Part shown: piece after piece, positions 1 through 10,195 of the stretch
Layout of the letters: each line of letters opens with the position of its first letter
Numbering within the stretch: the stretch's first letter is position 1
Origin: Isoetes taiwanensis
Taxonomy: Eukaryota > Streptophyta > Lycopodiopsida > Isoetales > Isoetaceae
Direction of reading: 5' to 3'
DNA: 64,000 nt
NCBI GenBank assembly: GCA_021234155.1
Contig: JAJEKV010000084.1
Coordinates: 680,001 to 744,000, forward strand
Program-made: the position numbers and the translations under genes
The notes under the pieces: model-generated
Database searches by the model: none
Told to the model about the DNA's origin: nothing
The model's input: the letters and a program-made list of their open reading frames with translations, nothing else

Positions 1-109
1 AGATGTGGTATAAGTCCTCATGGTTGTATGTGTGAGTATGCTCCTCATGGGTGGTTGAGTAATGGATGCTTAGTTACATGGAAAGTTTCTTGATTCTTAA
101 ATATATAGG

Positions 110-370
110 GGTTGTACTTTGGAATTCATAGTAAATGTAGCAAGCTCTTAACGGGTGATACTTTAAAAGTAATAGTAAGTGTAGGTAAGCTCCCAATGGG
201 TGATAGTTTGAAATTGGTAGTCGTTGTAGTAAGTGTGAGTCAGTTTTTAATGAATGAGACTTTGGACTTTATAGTAGGTGTGAGTTCTCAGTGGATGATA
301 CTTTGAAATTGGTAGTAAATGTGACTGAGCTCCTCAATGTGTAATGGTTTGGAATTGATAGTAAGTATGT
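110..370. repeat. Degenerate ~47 bp tandem repeat, about six units
   Basis: A phrase like TTTGAAATTGGTAGTAA followed by GTGTGAGTAAGCTC recurs with starts near 114, 161, 205, 260, 301 and 348, a spacing of roughly 41-55 bp. The units are strongly diverged. Short open frames cross them but have no recognisable protein content. I read this as an old minisatellite. Confidence 0.6.
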
Positions 371-546
371 ATCTGAGGCAATGTTGAACCGAGGTTGATT
401 AAACTCCCTATAGGTGACACACGGGTGGACCCAAACCGAGGCGACATCGAGGAATAGTCTGGGATGTCCAAACCGAGGCGAGGCCCCTGAGGGGTCGAAA
501 TGAGGAAGGATGCAACAGAGGGGCCGAATGTCTAGGAATGGGTGCA

Positions 547-549
<3 letters not shown>

Positions 550-616
<67 letters not shown>
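550..616. repeat. (GA)n microsatellite
   Basis: About 33 uninterrupted GA dinucleotides, followed to about 960 by an almost pure purine strand of GAGA, GGAGA and GAAGA blocks. Open frames through it encode only Arg/Glu repeats and are not genes. Confidence 0.95.
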
Positions 617-620
<4 letters not shown>

Positions 621-789
621 GGAGAAAGAAAGGAGAGAGGAGAGAGAAAGAAGAGAGAGGAGAGAGAAGAGAAACACGGGGAGAGGGGATAGAGAGAAGA
701 GAGAAGAGAGAGAGAGAGGGGGAGATGAGGGAAGAGAGAGGAGAGAGGAGAGAGAAGAGAGGGAAGAGATAGGAGAGAGAAGAGATAGA

Positions 790-1045
790 ATAGAGAAAGG
801 AGAGATGGAGATAGGGCACATGGGTGGGCCCAAACCGAGGCTTAAGGTCACCGTTTCCTACGAGCCGAGGAAAGGACCAAAAGAAAGGGAAGAGAGAGTA
901 GAAAGGAGAGAGGGAAGAGATAGGAGAGAGAAGAGAGAGAAGAGATAGAGGAGAGATGGAGATAGGGCACGCAGTGGCCCAAACCGGAGGGCTGGGCCTA
1001 CGGAGGTCGCACGAGCCGAGAAAGGAGCAAAAGAAAAGTGTTCTA
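790..1045. repeat. ~151 bp tandem duplication with CCCAAACCGAGG motif
   Basis: AGAGATGGAGATAGGGCAC occurs at 801 and again at 952, each followed by a copy of GCCCAAACCG, ACGAGCCGAG and AAAGGA.CAAAAGAAA. Further CCAAACCGAGGCGA copies lie near 429 and 468, so the unit probably extends upstream and was interrupted by the GA tract. Confidence 0.7.
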
Positions 1046-1063
1046 CCGGGCCGCCCCCCTTTC

Positions 1064-1310
1064 TAGTAGTATATATAATAACATATATAATGCATGTCTT
1101 ATATGCCATATATAACATATGCCTCATATGCCATAAGTCAGACATATGTCATATATGCTATATATGATATATGTCTCTCATGCCATATATAACATACGTC
1201 TCATATGCCATAAGTCAGACATGTGTGTCATATGCCGTAAGTCAGACATATGCCATATAATATGCCTCATATGCCATATAATATGCCTCATATGCCATAA
1301 GAATTTATAG
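1064..1310. repeat. Dispersed TATGCCATA-rich AT repeat, copy 1
   Basis: The segment is built from CATATGCC, ATAAGTCAGACATATG and ATATATAAC words. It matches 10431-10660 almost base for base over about 200 bp, in the same orientation and with small indels, so these are two copies of one dispersed repeat. The second copy sits inside an inverted-repeat element (10196-10983). No coding content is seen. Confidence 0.85.
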
Positions 1311-1420
1311 CTACGAATCCAATAATGTTGAAGTATAATACTAATACTGTTGAAGTATAATACCAAGAATGTTGAAGAATAATATCAATAATGCTGAAGT
1401 ATTATACCATTCGGTGGTGG
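1303..1420 (+). repeat. 22 bp tandem repeat block (orphan copy of small-gene upstream region)
   Basis: The block starts with GAATTTATAGCTACGAATCC and runs into about four copies of a 22 bp unit (AATAATGTTGAAGTATAATA plus CC), ending in CCATTCGGTGGTGG. The same order of elements precedes the small gene at 58137. Here the match stops after GGTGGTGG and no gene body follows. Instead two direct copies of AATAGGCCCTTCAATAATTT begin near 1425 and 1552. Confidence 0.8.
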
Positions 1421-1610
1421 CGAAATAGGCCCTTCAATAATTTGTAACTGAGTTGATTTCGCGACCGCGGGCTACGGTCGGCAAGAAAGATGGGCCCGTG
1501 AAACTAAACTAGATCCGTTTATTTTCGCACCGTAGCCACCTGCGCGCGAAAATAGGCCCTTCAATAATTTGTAACTGAGGCGACTTCGCACCGTGGCTAC
1601 GGTGCCGAAT
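1421..1610. repeat. Direct repeat of a ~32 bp unit with GC-rich spacers
   Basis: GAAATAGGCCCTTCAATAATTTGTAACTGAG is present twice (about 1421 and 1550). Each copy is followed by a segment containing TTCGC and ACCG, and the second segment holds a small hairpin, GCACCGT/ACGGTGC. A related phrase (AAAATAGACCTTCCCACG) occurs near 3787. Function unknown. Confidence 0.6.
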
Positions 1611-2629
1611 ATGACCACAAATAGAACAATCACATGAGAAAATACAAGGATGGTAGAAGAAATCATTCAATTACACTAAAAGTGTAAGATTGCCAAGATA
1701 ATACATGATAATATAAGGATGTTACTTAATTACACGAAAATCACTTGCTTATATACTTAATTTCTATGAAAATCTTTATACCAGTTTATACACATATTCC
1801 AATGGAGTATCTTTACCGTGATATATGTATTACATGTCGGTCGTGTGCTATGTAGCCATAGGTCACGTGTATCCCAAGGAATTGTATCCCAGTCGGGGAA
1901 TTTAGACAGTAACCACAGGATGTTGAAATCAAGGGAACGGAATAGGAGCTTACCAATATCCACAAAAGATTTGTAATGGAAGTTGTAAAGTTCAATGAGG
2001 ATATAAATCCTATTCTTTTCACTAGTAGGAATGACTAGAGGTACACAAAGGATCCGAGAGAGTAGGCCATGAAACCATGGAAAAGCATGTCCTTTAACCG
2101 TTTCTAGCCTAGCTTCTAAATCTAAGGGGGTTCAAGAAGTCCCAAAGCACTTAGAGTGATCCTTGCATGACTTTCGGGCCGATCTCCCGGTGGAGGGAGA
2201 TGACGAAATATAGCGACGATAATGAAGTTGATCACCGCCTTGCAAGCTTTGTGGTTGGGCCGCGGACGCCATCGATGCTCCCAAAAGTTGCTAAAAATTG
2301 ATCAAAGGTGCATGTATTTATTCTCACAAGATGCTTGCGTGTATTCCTGGATCGTTGGAACCGAGGATGTTCTTGCAAAGTTACCATTTGCAAGAAATTA
2401 GTGGAGCGCATAAGGAACAACTAGTGGAGCGCATGTGGAGGCAAGGAGCATGCAAGAAAGGAGCGCATTGGGAGGCAAGGAGCAACAAGAAGCTTTATGT
2501 GGGAGGCAAGCAAAGATGCAAACAAGAAGCGCATTAAAGACAATGAAGGCATAGATGCCTATTTAAAGAGAAAACCAGTATATATGCTATACACGCATAT
2601 TTATATTTACATGTGTTTTTGTACATTTA
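1611..2629. other. Non-coding stretch, nothing assigned
   Basis: Mixed-composition DNA with only short frames. AGTGGAGCGCAT and GGAGGCAAG words are repeated near 2400-2480. I see no gene, RNA or element boundary that I can support. Confidence 0.4.
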
Positions 2630-3114
2630 AGGGATAGGTTCTATACGCATAAAATTAAAATTCCCGACGATAAAGTCAAAAAAATACGATTTTTAATAAA
2701 ATAATGATTTAACGTGATAAAACCCTCACGCACGGAAAAAAAATTTCGCAGACGCCAAAGCTGCGGAAAGCCGCGACGCTTTTTTTTCGCATACGCCGGC
2801 AAAGAAAACCGTCTGACGAATTTTTTTTTTGGGGGACGCTGAAACCCTTCGCTTAGCGTCGACGCGAAAAACTTTTCGCACGCTGAAACAGAGGTTTCAG
2901 ACGCCGAAATTTGAATTTCAAAAAAATATATATATTTTTCGTCAGACGCTGATTTTCAAGCTTGAATTAGAAGGTTTCACAGACGCAAAAATCTTCCGAC
3001 CCGGATTTTTTGCCGATTTTTACGCTTTATACGGCAGAAATTGGGGGTCGTATCATACAATTCATAATTATTCCTCAGTGATAAAACGTCTGGTAATGTA
3101 TTGAACCTATCCCT
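2630..3114. mobile_element. Small hAT-like TIR element (MITE), copy 1
   Basis: The 485 bp segment opens with AGGGATAGGTTC and closes with the exact reverse complement GAACCTATCCCT. A longer relative with the same termini lies at 24658-25315, where flanking 8 bp repeats suggest hAT-type insertion. The interior is rich in AGACGC and poly(A/T) words and has no convincing coding capacity. A clean target duplication is not visible at this copy. Confidence 0.65.
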
Positions 3115-3264
3115 CGTACTACATTATGCTCGTATATATAACCAATAATGCTGCTACAGTGCATGTCAATAATTTTGTTCGACATAAGTATGTACCCATT
3201 CAATGCGTAAGGCATCCATTTGCTATGTCTCTGCCACGTTTATTCTTATTACAGGGGGTCTACC

Positions 3265-3510
3265 TTGCCTCCTCGCCCCGAAGATATAGATTCCATTACT
3301 TGCACTATGAAATATAATGATCTTTATAGATGTTCTCAGAGGGGTATCCCCCTTGATCCCTGGCTGGAAGGAGTAGCAGAGGGTCGAAATCGTTCTTCCA
3401 ACGGGTTTTATCGTGTTGTTATCCACCTTCATCGGGTTCCAGAGCGTCGCGTCTATGAGATTAATCGCATCACTCAACTACCTGCTCATGATGATCCCGA
3501 TTGCGAATGA
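3265..3510 (+). pseudogene. Small gene family member, copy with altered start codon
   Basis: This frame encodes about 81 residues homologous to the intact 79-residue ORF at 58137. Shared blocks include YND, G..LDP.LE, RVVIHL, PER, YE.N and IT. About half of roughly 66 aligned residues are identical. In the conserved blocks I compared (RVVIHL, PER, LDP, YND, YE, IT) nucleotide differences fall at third codon positions, which points to past protein-level selection. Where the intact copy has ACCATGGCT, this copy has ACCTTGCCT, so the ancestral ATG is TTG. The frame is open upstream to an ATG at 3220. An acceptor-like TTATTACAG just before GGGGTC (about 3254) could mean that a leader exon supplies the start. 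Upstream lies one degraded 22 bp repeat unit (CCAATAATGCTG near 3141). No known domain is recognised; called pseudogene because the start is doubtful. Confidence 0.55.
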
Positions 3511-3514
3511 ACTT

Positions 3515-4000
3515 CTGCATTCATGTATGATATGCCTCTTATATGAGTTCTAAATTCTGTTACTAGAATATTTCAGACATTCGCTAGTTATAAGTATGTA
3601 ACCATAAGTGGTACATGTGATCCATCTATTTACCGCACATTTTCAATTTGGAAAGCTCTTGGCCATTTTCCTTACATGTAGATTCTAAATTCAGATAAGC
3701 ATTTTCTTCAAGAAGTGTGTAGTCACAAGGCGCGAATTGCGCCCCCAAAAACGTTGGAATCGCTATTTTTGCATCGGGCGGCGGTCGAAAAATAGACCTT
3801 CCCACGTATCGTGGAATAGTCATTTTCGCGACATGCCCACCGGTACACTTGGCGTAATATTGGTTATTCCATAACTAATTCCCAACTTCATTCAAGATCA
3901 GTATTACCCGCGTGCATTACATTTGTCATTCATCAATTGAATACCAACTAAGTTCGCACCGTTTAGAGATAATGATGACAAAGTCTAGTGACTTATGTCA
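3515..4000. other. Intergenic, short GC-rich palindromic words
   Basis: No gene seen. Between about 3727 and 3845 there is a CpG-rich patch (GGCGCGAATTGCGC, CGGGCGGCGGTCG, TCATTTTCGCGACATG) resembling the GC patch near 1464-1605. These may be fragments of one dispersed repeat associated with the small gene family. Confidence 0.35.
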
Positions 4001-5950
4001 AGTAAAAGATAGTCAATATGGCATGAGCGTTAAAGTACCCCACAAATTGAGCATGTAAGAGACCTGGAAGTGGTCTATGTCAATGTGTTGGTTGGGCTTG
4101 CAAATCAAATTTGGATTTGATGATGCATTACTTGGGGTGTTAGGCTATGGAAGCCAACAAAGTCAAGTAGTAAGGTAGTTAGAATTGTTGGATCTATAGA
4201 AAGAGTGTGAGCATAGACTTAAAGTTCTTCTTGCTCAATCTTGCAAGGCAAGGCATTTGGGTTCTAGTGAGGCTTGACTAGGAACACCATCATACGGTAG
4301 TTTATGGAGTAGTCAAAACTCTTATAGGCAGGGTTTAGAGAGTGGCCAAAACTCCTATTAGTACATCATCCAAGCCGAGTAATAGATAAATTCTATGCCA
4401 AACTGTAAATTGGATGCATACGACTTTAAGAATTCACTTCCAAAAGCAAAAGATTGCTTGATTTTTTGAAAAGGGAAGGAAAAGGATTTCCTAGCCTCTA
4501 GAAAGAATAAGCAAGATGGAATGCGATGGCATTATCAAACTTACCACATGGTGGTAGAGAATATATTTGATGAAGGAAAATTGCTTATTCTACCCTAAGA
4601 AAAAGGAGTCACGAATTGGAATGTGAATGTGGAACCCAAAATTGTTGAGGAAAGGGTTCACCTAATAAAGATGTGAAGGTCGACAAACTTAGGAAGAAAG
4701 TTTTCCTAGAGGAATGGCGTTATGCTGGCAGGGCCAGGCATGCCATGGAGACCTAAAAGGGCAGAGTTTGAACCATCACTACTTGCTATCAAAGTAGTAT
4801 ACATGAATATAAGGATTCTTGAGATGCTTGGAGCAAGAGAATCAACTCTGGGAGTTGTGATAGAGAATCCAATTGAAATTCATGATTAGCCATAATTGGT
4901 GTATTGGCTATTTATGGAGCAAGGTCTTAAGAAATGCAAGGATTAACCTGCGGTTAATGTTGCAAAAGATCTCTGATGAATGATCAGAGTGTGAATGGTA
5001 CAATTATTAGAAGCTTGTTTCTAATTAGATCCCTAGAGGAGTATATGGTCATTACCATTGTATTGCTTTTAAAAAGCAGGGTCTTATGTAGCATAATATT
5101 CTTAGATCTAGATCAAGAATATTGAATTCACATGGGTTAGTGAATTCACCTGACTAGCATCAGGTACTTAGTTGCACTAAGTGTCAACTAAGGGACAAAC
5201 TGGGCCTCTGTTCTAGTCCAAAAAGTTGGTAAAATGCGGCATAAAAAAGCTGGGGTTCTTGGTGGAAGAATAAACACAAGGATCTAGGAAAGTCAATGAA
5301 GACAGCATATGAGTTGAGTTAGAACCTATGAATGGATTAGGAGTGCACCCTATTCCGCATAAGTCAACTCAAGAAAGCAATATTGTCCAAAGACTGTGAC
5401 AATACTCCTAGCCCTTAGCTCTAAGGTAACTTCTGAGGTGATTCTAGACACTCGCATTCGGAGGCTGCGCAATAAGAGTATTGCAGAGTACTAGATCTTA
5501 TGGCGAGATCAGTCACTTCCCAAGCCCACATGGGGAAGTGAAGAGTAAATGCAGCCAAATCCTCACCTAGCTCAAAACCCGTTGATAACATGGAAGGATT
5601 AAGGGAGTCAATATGAGGTCAGTTACCTAAAAGTAAAGAATTAGAGACAAGCATCAGGGATGGCAATTAGGACGTCCTCTAAAGGATGAGTTATGAAACC
5701 ATGATCACAGGGTGATCCATGGAACGGATTTCAGAAGGGACTAGAGGATGAAACCATGATCATAGGGCGATCCAGGGAATGGGTTTCCGAAGGGACGAGA
5801 AGTTGAAACCACGATCACGAGGTGATCCAGGGAAAGGGTTTCAAAATGGACTAGATGGTGAAACCATGGTCATCGGGTGACTCAGGGAATAGGTTTTAAA
5901 ATACACATACTTCCATGATCCTTGGGGACCAAGGATTTGAAGGGGGGAGG
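4001..5950 (+). mobile_element. Decayed LTR retrotransposon body
   Basis: No intact frame survives over about 1.9 kb. The right end has the layout of an LTR-retrotransposon 3' region: a tandem repeat block, then GGGGACCAAGGATTTGAAGG with a purine run, then a TG-starting segment with promoter-like words. The class cannot be fixed because no protease, RT or integrase motif is readable. Ty3-type elements commonly end this way, so that is my inference. Confidence 0.45.
5695..5915 (+). repeat. 55 bp tandem repeat, four units
   Basis: GAAACCA(T/C)G(A/G)TCA(C/T).GGGTGA(T/C) starts at 5695, 5750, 5805 and 5860, an exact 55 bp period with moderate divergence between units. The block ends about 20 bp before the purine-rich tract of the retrotransposon remnant. 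There are no unique spacers, so it is not CRISPR-like. Confidence 0.9.
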
Positions 5951-6240
5951 TATGTTACGAACATAGGTTAGGCCCTAGGTCATAAGTCATATGTTCATAT
6001 ATATGTTGGTTCCTAGGTCATATAGGATCAATAAACCTAAGGATTAGAGGTTTAAGGGACAAGTGGCATAAAGAGGTGCCAAGAGGCTACATGCATACAT
6101 GCATCTGCGTGGTGGCATGCCACAAGAGTTGGTACCCTATATAAGAGATCAGGGATCTCAAGGAAAGAACATCATGGAGAGTCGTTCTGAGAACGATTAA
6201 GAATTGCAATATGCAGTAGCGTGGAACTCAAGGAGTGGGG
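5939..6240 (+). mobile_element. Polypurine tract and LTR-like segment
   Basis: GAAGGGGGGAGG (5939-5950) is a polypurine tract of the kind that primes plus-strand synthesis. It is followed by TATGTTACGAAC, so an LTR could begin with the TG at 5953. The segment holds a TATA-like CTATATAAGAG near 6137. Its 3' border is lost against the Mutator-like element that begins near 6268, and no second LTR copy was found in the window. Confidence 0.5.
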
Positions 6241-6898
6241 AACCCAGGGGGTTCACGGTCGGTGCATTTTTTGGCTCCCGAAAGTGGACCATCGGGCAGC
6301 TGAAATTCGCTTAAGCGAATTTGTGAAAGACGACGAGGCCATTGAACTGTCCATTGCATCCGAGGCCGGTGATGGGGTCCGCTACACTGTTTTGATGCTG
6401 CAACACTATTGCACTTGTCCCACTTGTTCCGCTGGTGTCCCAGTGTGCAAGCACCTCATAGCAGAAGATATGTTTTTCTCTAGGCACCATCCCCACCTCT
6501 TTGAAGTGCTCTATCCCGGCCGGGAAGCGGAGGTCCAGCCCATCGAGCGGCCACCAGCACCTGTGGATGAAGACAGGTTGAGATCGGTGGTTAGTCAGTG
6601 GTTGCAGACAATGGGCGAGGAAATGCAATACTGGCAAACGGAGGTGATGAATCAAGAACATATAGATGAGGATGACGTGGCTCCATTGCTTGCGGAGGCG
6701 CGACGTCGCCTGAGGGCGTTCCGTGATGCGGCGGCACCGAGAAACGTCCCATTGCGAGGTGGCTATGCAACTCAGCAGGCGGGAGCACGGGTGCGTAACT
6801 TCTCAATGCCACGTCCTGGACCCTCTGTGCAATGCGAAACCCCGCCACAGCCACGTGGGAGGAGAGGGTCGACCTCGCGTCGACTCAGATTTGACTGA
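6221..6898 (+). CDS. SWIM zinc-finger protein, C-terminal transposase fragment
   Basis: A 225-residue open frame with a SWIM signature near residues 65-78: C-T-C, nine residues, then C-K-H, the CxC...CxH metal site that sits C-terminal to the catalytic core of MURA transposases and binds DNA or protein. After the finger come an acidic helix-prone stretch and a basic, proline-rich tail (GRRGSTSRRLRFD). MURA proteins are normally several hundred residues longer, and the DDE core expected upstream is absent: the frame opens only 47 bp before the terminal repeat. Either this is a truncated transposase or the finger was captured. The first ATG lies outside the TIR, so the true start may be internal. 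It runs towards the Ulp1-like gene. Confidence 0.7.
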   Translation: MELKEWGTQGVHGRCIFWLPKVDHRAAEIRLSEFVKDDEAIELSIASEAGDGVRYTVLMLQHYCTCPTCSAGVPVCKHLIAEDMFFSRHHPHLFEVLYPGREAEVQPIERPPAPVDEDRLRSVVSQWLQTMGEEMQYWQTEVMNQEHIDEDDVAPLLAEARRRLRAFRDAAAPRNVPLRGGYATQQAGARVRNFSMPRPGPSVQCETPPQPRGRRGSTSRRLRFD

Positions 6899-7298
6899 TG
6901 TGAGCGTGATGTCTGTCACTCAGAGTTACAATCTTTGTAGTGTTTGGTTCGAGCTGTTGACCCAGTGTCTGGTTCGCATGCAAGATGAACTAAATAATTC
7001 AACGAAAGTGGGACTTGAAAGGTTGCATTTAAATCATTGACAATGTACATATTGCAGGAAAGAAAGTACATAGATAGAAAAATGTGCAGACATAGAAAAT
7101 GTCTACAGCCCCGCACGCCTCAGTATTTGATAGTTGAACCAATATGCCTTTGCGTACAGGCACGCAATGATCGTGAAGAAGTTCCGACGGAGCCGTGTCA
7201 CATCTTAACTCGTATGCATGTTCGGGCTGGAAGGTACAGGATGTCATGGGGAGCATATGTCAAAACAGATGAGGTGGTGGGGAAGGATAGTGTCTAAC

Positions 7299-8935
7299 CT
7301 GCAAGTCTATGTCTGTCTCTGGCCATAGGAAAGCCTGCATGACATGCCGGATGCTTAGACAAACATGGACACCACAAGACCAATGCTGGTGTTGTGCTGG
7401 AACCGGAGCCACCCGCAGCTCCACCCTGTTTCTGATGCGCTCGTGCCAGTGGTCCGGGGCATGAGTGTGGTGCAGCCACGGTGCCAAAACCCTGTCTCAA
7501 ACACGGTGTGGAGTTGATGCACGCATTCAAGTCAAGCACATTAAGAAAGTGAGCATGCAAACAACTCACCATTGTACGTCCGCGGGTTGCACTCGTATCT
7601 GAGTCCTCGCGCGGCCCAGACTACCAGGCAGGGAATCCATGTACCAGAAGCCCTTGAAATGCCTCGGCCACCCAAGTCGCTCTCGTACTACGGGATCTAC
7701 AATATGCACCAGAAGATACCAGTGTCCCCTGCATCTGGTGTACACTGCTTGAGTACCTATGGAAACACGAGAGGGGATGGGGATGATGCCACGTACCCAT
7801 GACAGATGGGCCATATGACAGCTCGCAACCTCTCGCATCGTATCTGGTACACTGGGAGCAGGTCCGCGCCCATGACGCCGCGATCTTCGAACCGAGGGTC
7901 GCTGAATCGGTGCATGCGCAATCGTATTACGCGGCAATGTGGTCGGCGACATAAGGTGTACAACACATGAATGAAATGGTGCTATGACATATGCCGTACC
8001 TGATAATGACCCTGACATGATCTGCCTCCCACTCTTCAGTGACTCATACGAAGGCTCCTCGGCGTGCTTCTCATATCCAACGTGGGGGTAAGGAAGCCGG
8101 GTCCCAACAATGACATTCTCGTCCCCAATAGAGTCGACAAGATCTCGTGGGTGCGTAGGACGTGGGTGTGTCTCAACAAATCGCCATACCTCGCGGCTAA
8201 TCTCATCCGTGTACGAGTCCCCAAAAATGTATACCTCCTCCCAGAAATAGAGAGGCAACATCAAACAACGGTTTAGCACACTGTCCCGTGCATACTAGGC
8301 CTCTCTCGCCACCTCCTACCCCACCCAAGGGTCGCAAAAATAGTAGGCATAAAAGCGTACCTGCCCCAAACACCATCCCATACAAAAGAAGTCTCTAGCC
8401 CCTGTCCCTCGCCAATCGTTATCGGTCCACGTGCATCTGCGGTAATGGAGAAAGGGTGACACCTGATGATGCCAAGCGATCGAACCCTCTCTTCTGATAA
8501 TCTCGAGCATGCGTCTTTGCGACCGCTCTCCCGCAGCTCATCAAACATCGGTCTCGAAACACGAGGCTCTATGACATGCAGTGGAGGTGGCGTGTGAATG
8601 AATAAGTCGTCTGGGATGTCCTCAATATCTACAGGGACATGTCTGTCTGGCGTGATGTACTGACGGACCTGTCCAGACGGCGTGCTATGCTGTGAAGACG
8701 ACATGCCACTGAACTGGAAATCTGGTGTGCCAAGATCATCAGGGAGGTGACATACCCACCCTCCCCCGCCAGGTGAAGCCGCCACATCACTACGATGGTC
8801 GCTTCTCCGCACGATCGCGTGCCCCCACGCCCGCCCTTGCAAGACTCCAACACCGCCGCGATACCCATGATCTCCTGGGCGAGGGCGAGGGGGGGGCCGC
8901 GACATCCGGGCCGCTCGCCCACTCATACAACCCAT
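7299..8935 (-). CDS. Ulp1-like C48 cysteine protease, spliced, transposon-borne
   Basis: Ulp1/SENP-family proteases remove SUMO-type tags; many plant copies ride on Mutator elements. The catalytic residues are visible: His in GHWYLLVH (near 7720), Asp in FWYMDSLPG (near 7637), and the oxyanion Gln and nucleophile Cys in PAQHQHWSCGVHV (near 7375). The Asp and Cys parts lie in separate exons. Exon 7570-8237 ends at ATG|GTGAGT and exon 7299-7491 begins after GAGACAG; joining them keeps the frame. The exon after that ends at CAG|GTTAGA, and a further open frame down to 7029 may be the last exon. An upstream exon (about 8361-8935, rich in Pro and Gly, ending CAG|GTACGC) joins to 8237, but which of two frames is used is unclear. 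The preserved triad and splice sites suggest the gene is young or still constrained. Confidence 0.75.
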
Positions 8936-9935
8936 TACATTTATCCTAGCATCCTCCCCGGGTGGTTTCGGCCCCGATGATCATAGCGCACTGAGCCTCC
9001 CTCCATTGATGAGGGTGCACCACCCCCGTGATGCCCTCGGCCGATACTAAGACAACTCCGCTCCATCGCCACCGCTTCCAAAGATGGTAATGTTTGACCG
9101 GCCACTTATAGCATGGAGCCGCGATACGGACAAATCGCCCTCGTTACAACACGCTTTGTCTCTATGGGCCACCGCACCGCATTTGCTCTTGCCCGCCGCT
9201 TTGTGGCCGACTTTCGCGGAGAGAGGTCACCGGTCCCCCTCCTCTCCTCATCCGTAAGAGGGGATGGCCGCGGACAGTCATTCCCCGGGGCGACCACGCT
9301 CGCTAGCCACCACATATCTCCTCGCGGATATGCGTTATGGTGTCCAATGGCCCCATCCTTAGTCGGACACGCCCACGTGACGATTGACCCTTAGTTTGTC
9401 CGGCCAGATGGGGACATCCCGCATCACAAAGCATCAATAAGTGGCCAAACTATGTGTGCCCGCGGGTTGTTTAAGGGCCTGGGACGCTGACAATCACCAT
9501 ATACCTCGATACTCCTGGCGGCTTTCATAATCGGCGCCTAGGCTAGCCTACCAACCATACTAGTACAAAGGAAAACCCTAACGACAACAATGCAAGTTAT
9601 CTAATGGGGGTCCGAGGGTACTTACCGTGAAAGTGATGTATCAATCGGGCCCCTACCGTCCGCGGCCGACGTAATCCCGAGCTCACTCTCATCCATCCCT
9701 ATCAGGCGACTCTCCCGCGTAAGATCTCGGCCTCTTGATCGGCCACCTATCTACATGTTGTAATGCTCGCGAATTATGTATCGGGTCGCCAAAACATCGC
9801 TAACCGTGAGTTAAGCAATTGTTTTGAACAGAAATCGAAACATCATGCACCCGGGGATGCTACAAGGGTGGAAGGTGTCAAGAAACGCGGAAGAACCGAA
9901 ATTGCCAGAAGCGTGAAAGAACTCGAATTACAATC
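8936..9935. other. GC-rich interior of the Mutator-like element, no assigned gene
   Basis: High CpG content continues. A 93-residue frame on + (9113-9394) and a 69-residue frame on - overlap, neither with a recognisable domain. This may be promoter and leader sequence for the Ulp1-like gene. Confidence 0.4.
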
Positions 9936-9939
9936 GACT

Positions 9940-10150
9940 TGGAAATTCGCTTAATCGAGCCTCGCGGCACGCCGCCGGGCCAAGATAGCGATCCGCGCTT
10001 CGGCCCCACGGTCGGCCCACCCGCGGACGCTTCTGGCCCCTGCCGGCAATCAGCTTTTCCAAAGATAAAATTCGCTTAAGCGATTTTCAATGGCAAATTC
10101 GCTTATGCGAATTCGCCTGCGGCATGCCCCCCTTTCGGGAGCCAAAAAAG
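9940..10150. repeat. Right terminal inverted repeat with clustered ATTCGCTTAAGCGA motifs
   Basis: Three copies of the palindromic motif (near 9948, 10070 and 10096) precede the terminal CCCTTTCGGGAGCCAAAAAA. The left end has one full palindrome. Repeated palindromes near a terminus are typical of transposase-binding sites; that role is inferred. Confidence 0.65.
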
Positions 10151-10195
10151 GCCTCGATTCACAGTTGCCAGATTCGGCCTCTTCCATGGGGTTAT

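Larger units (their letters stand above)
6268..10147. mobile_element. Mutator-like element with SWIM and Ulp1 genes
   Basis: TTTTTTGGCTCCCGAAAG at 6268 and its reverse complement ending at 10147 mark terminal inverted repeats. Inside each lies a motif around AATTCGCTTAAGCGAATT, a perfect 18 bp palindrome on the left and variants on the right near 9948, 10070 and 10096. The interior is clearly GC-richer and more CpG-rich than the flanks, which suggests different origin or age. It carries two gene bodies pointing at each other: a SWIM zinc-finger ORF and a spliced C48 cysteine protease. Ulp1-carrying Mutator elements are known in plants (Kaonashi/KI-MULE). No DDE transposase core is readable, so this copy is probably non-autonomous. 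No clear 9-11 bp target duplication is visible. Confidence 0.7.

Noticed and set aside
538-948. Overlapping 76-147 codon frames on both strands across the GA tract
   Set aside because: They are translations of a microsatellite and purine run (Arg/Glu or Ser/Leu repeats) with no other content.
5695-5915. Possible CRISPR-like array
   Set aside because: The 55 bp units are contiguous with no unique spacers, and the genome is clearly eukaryotic.
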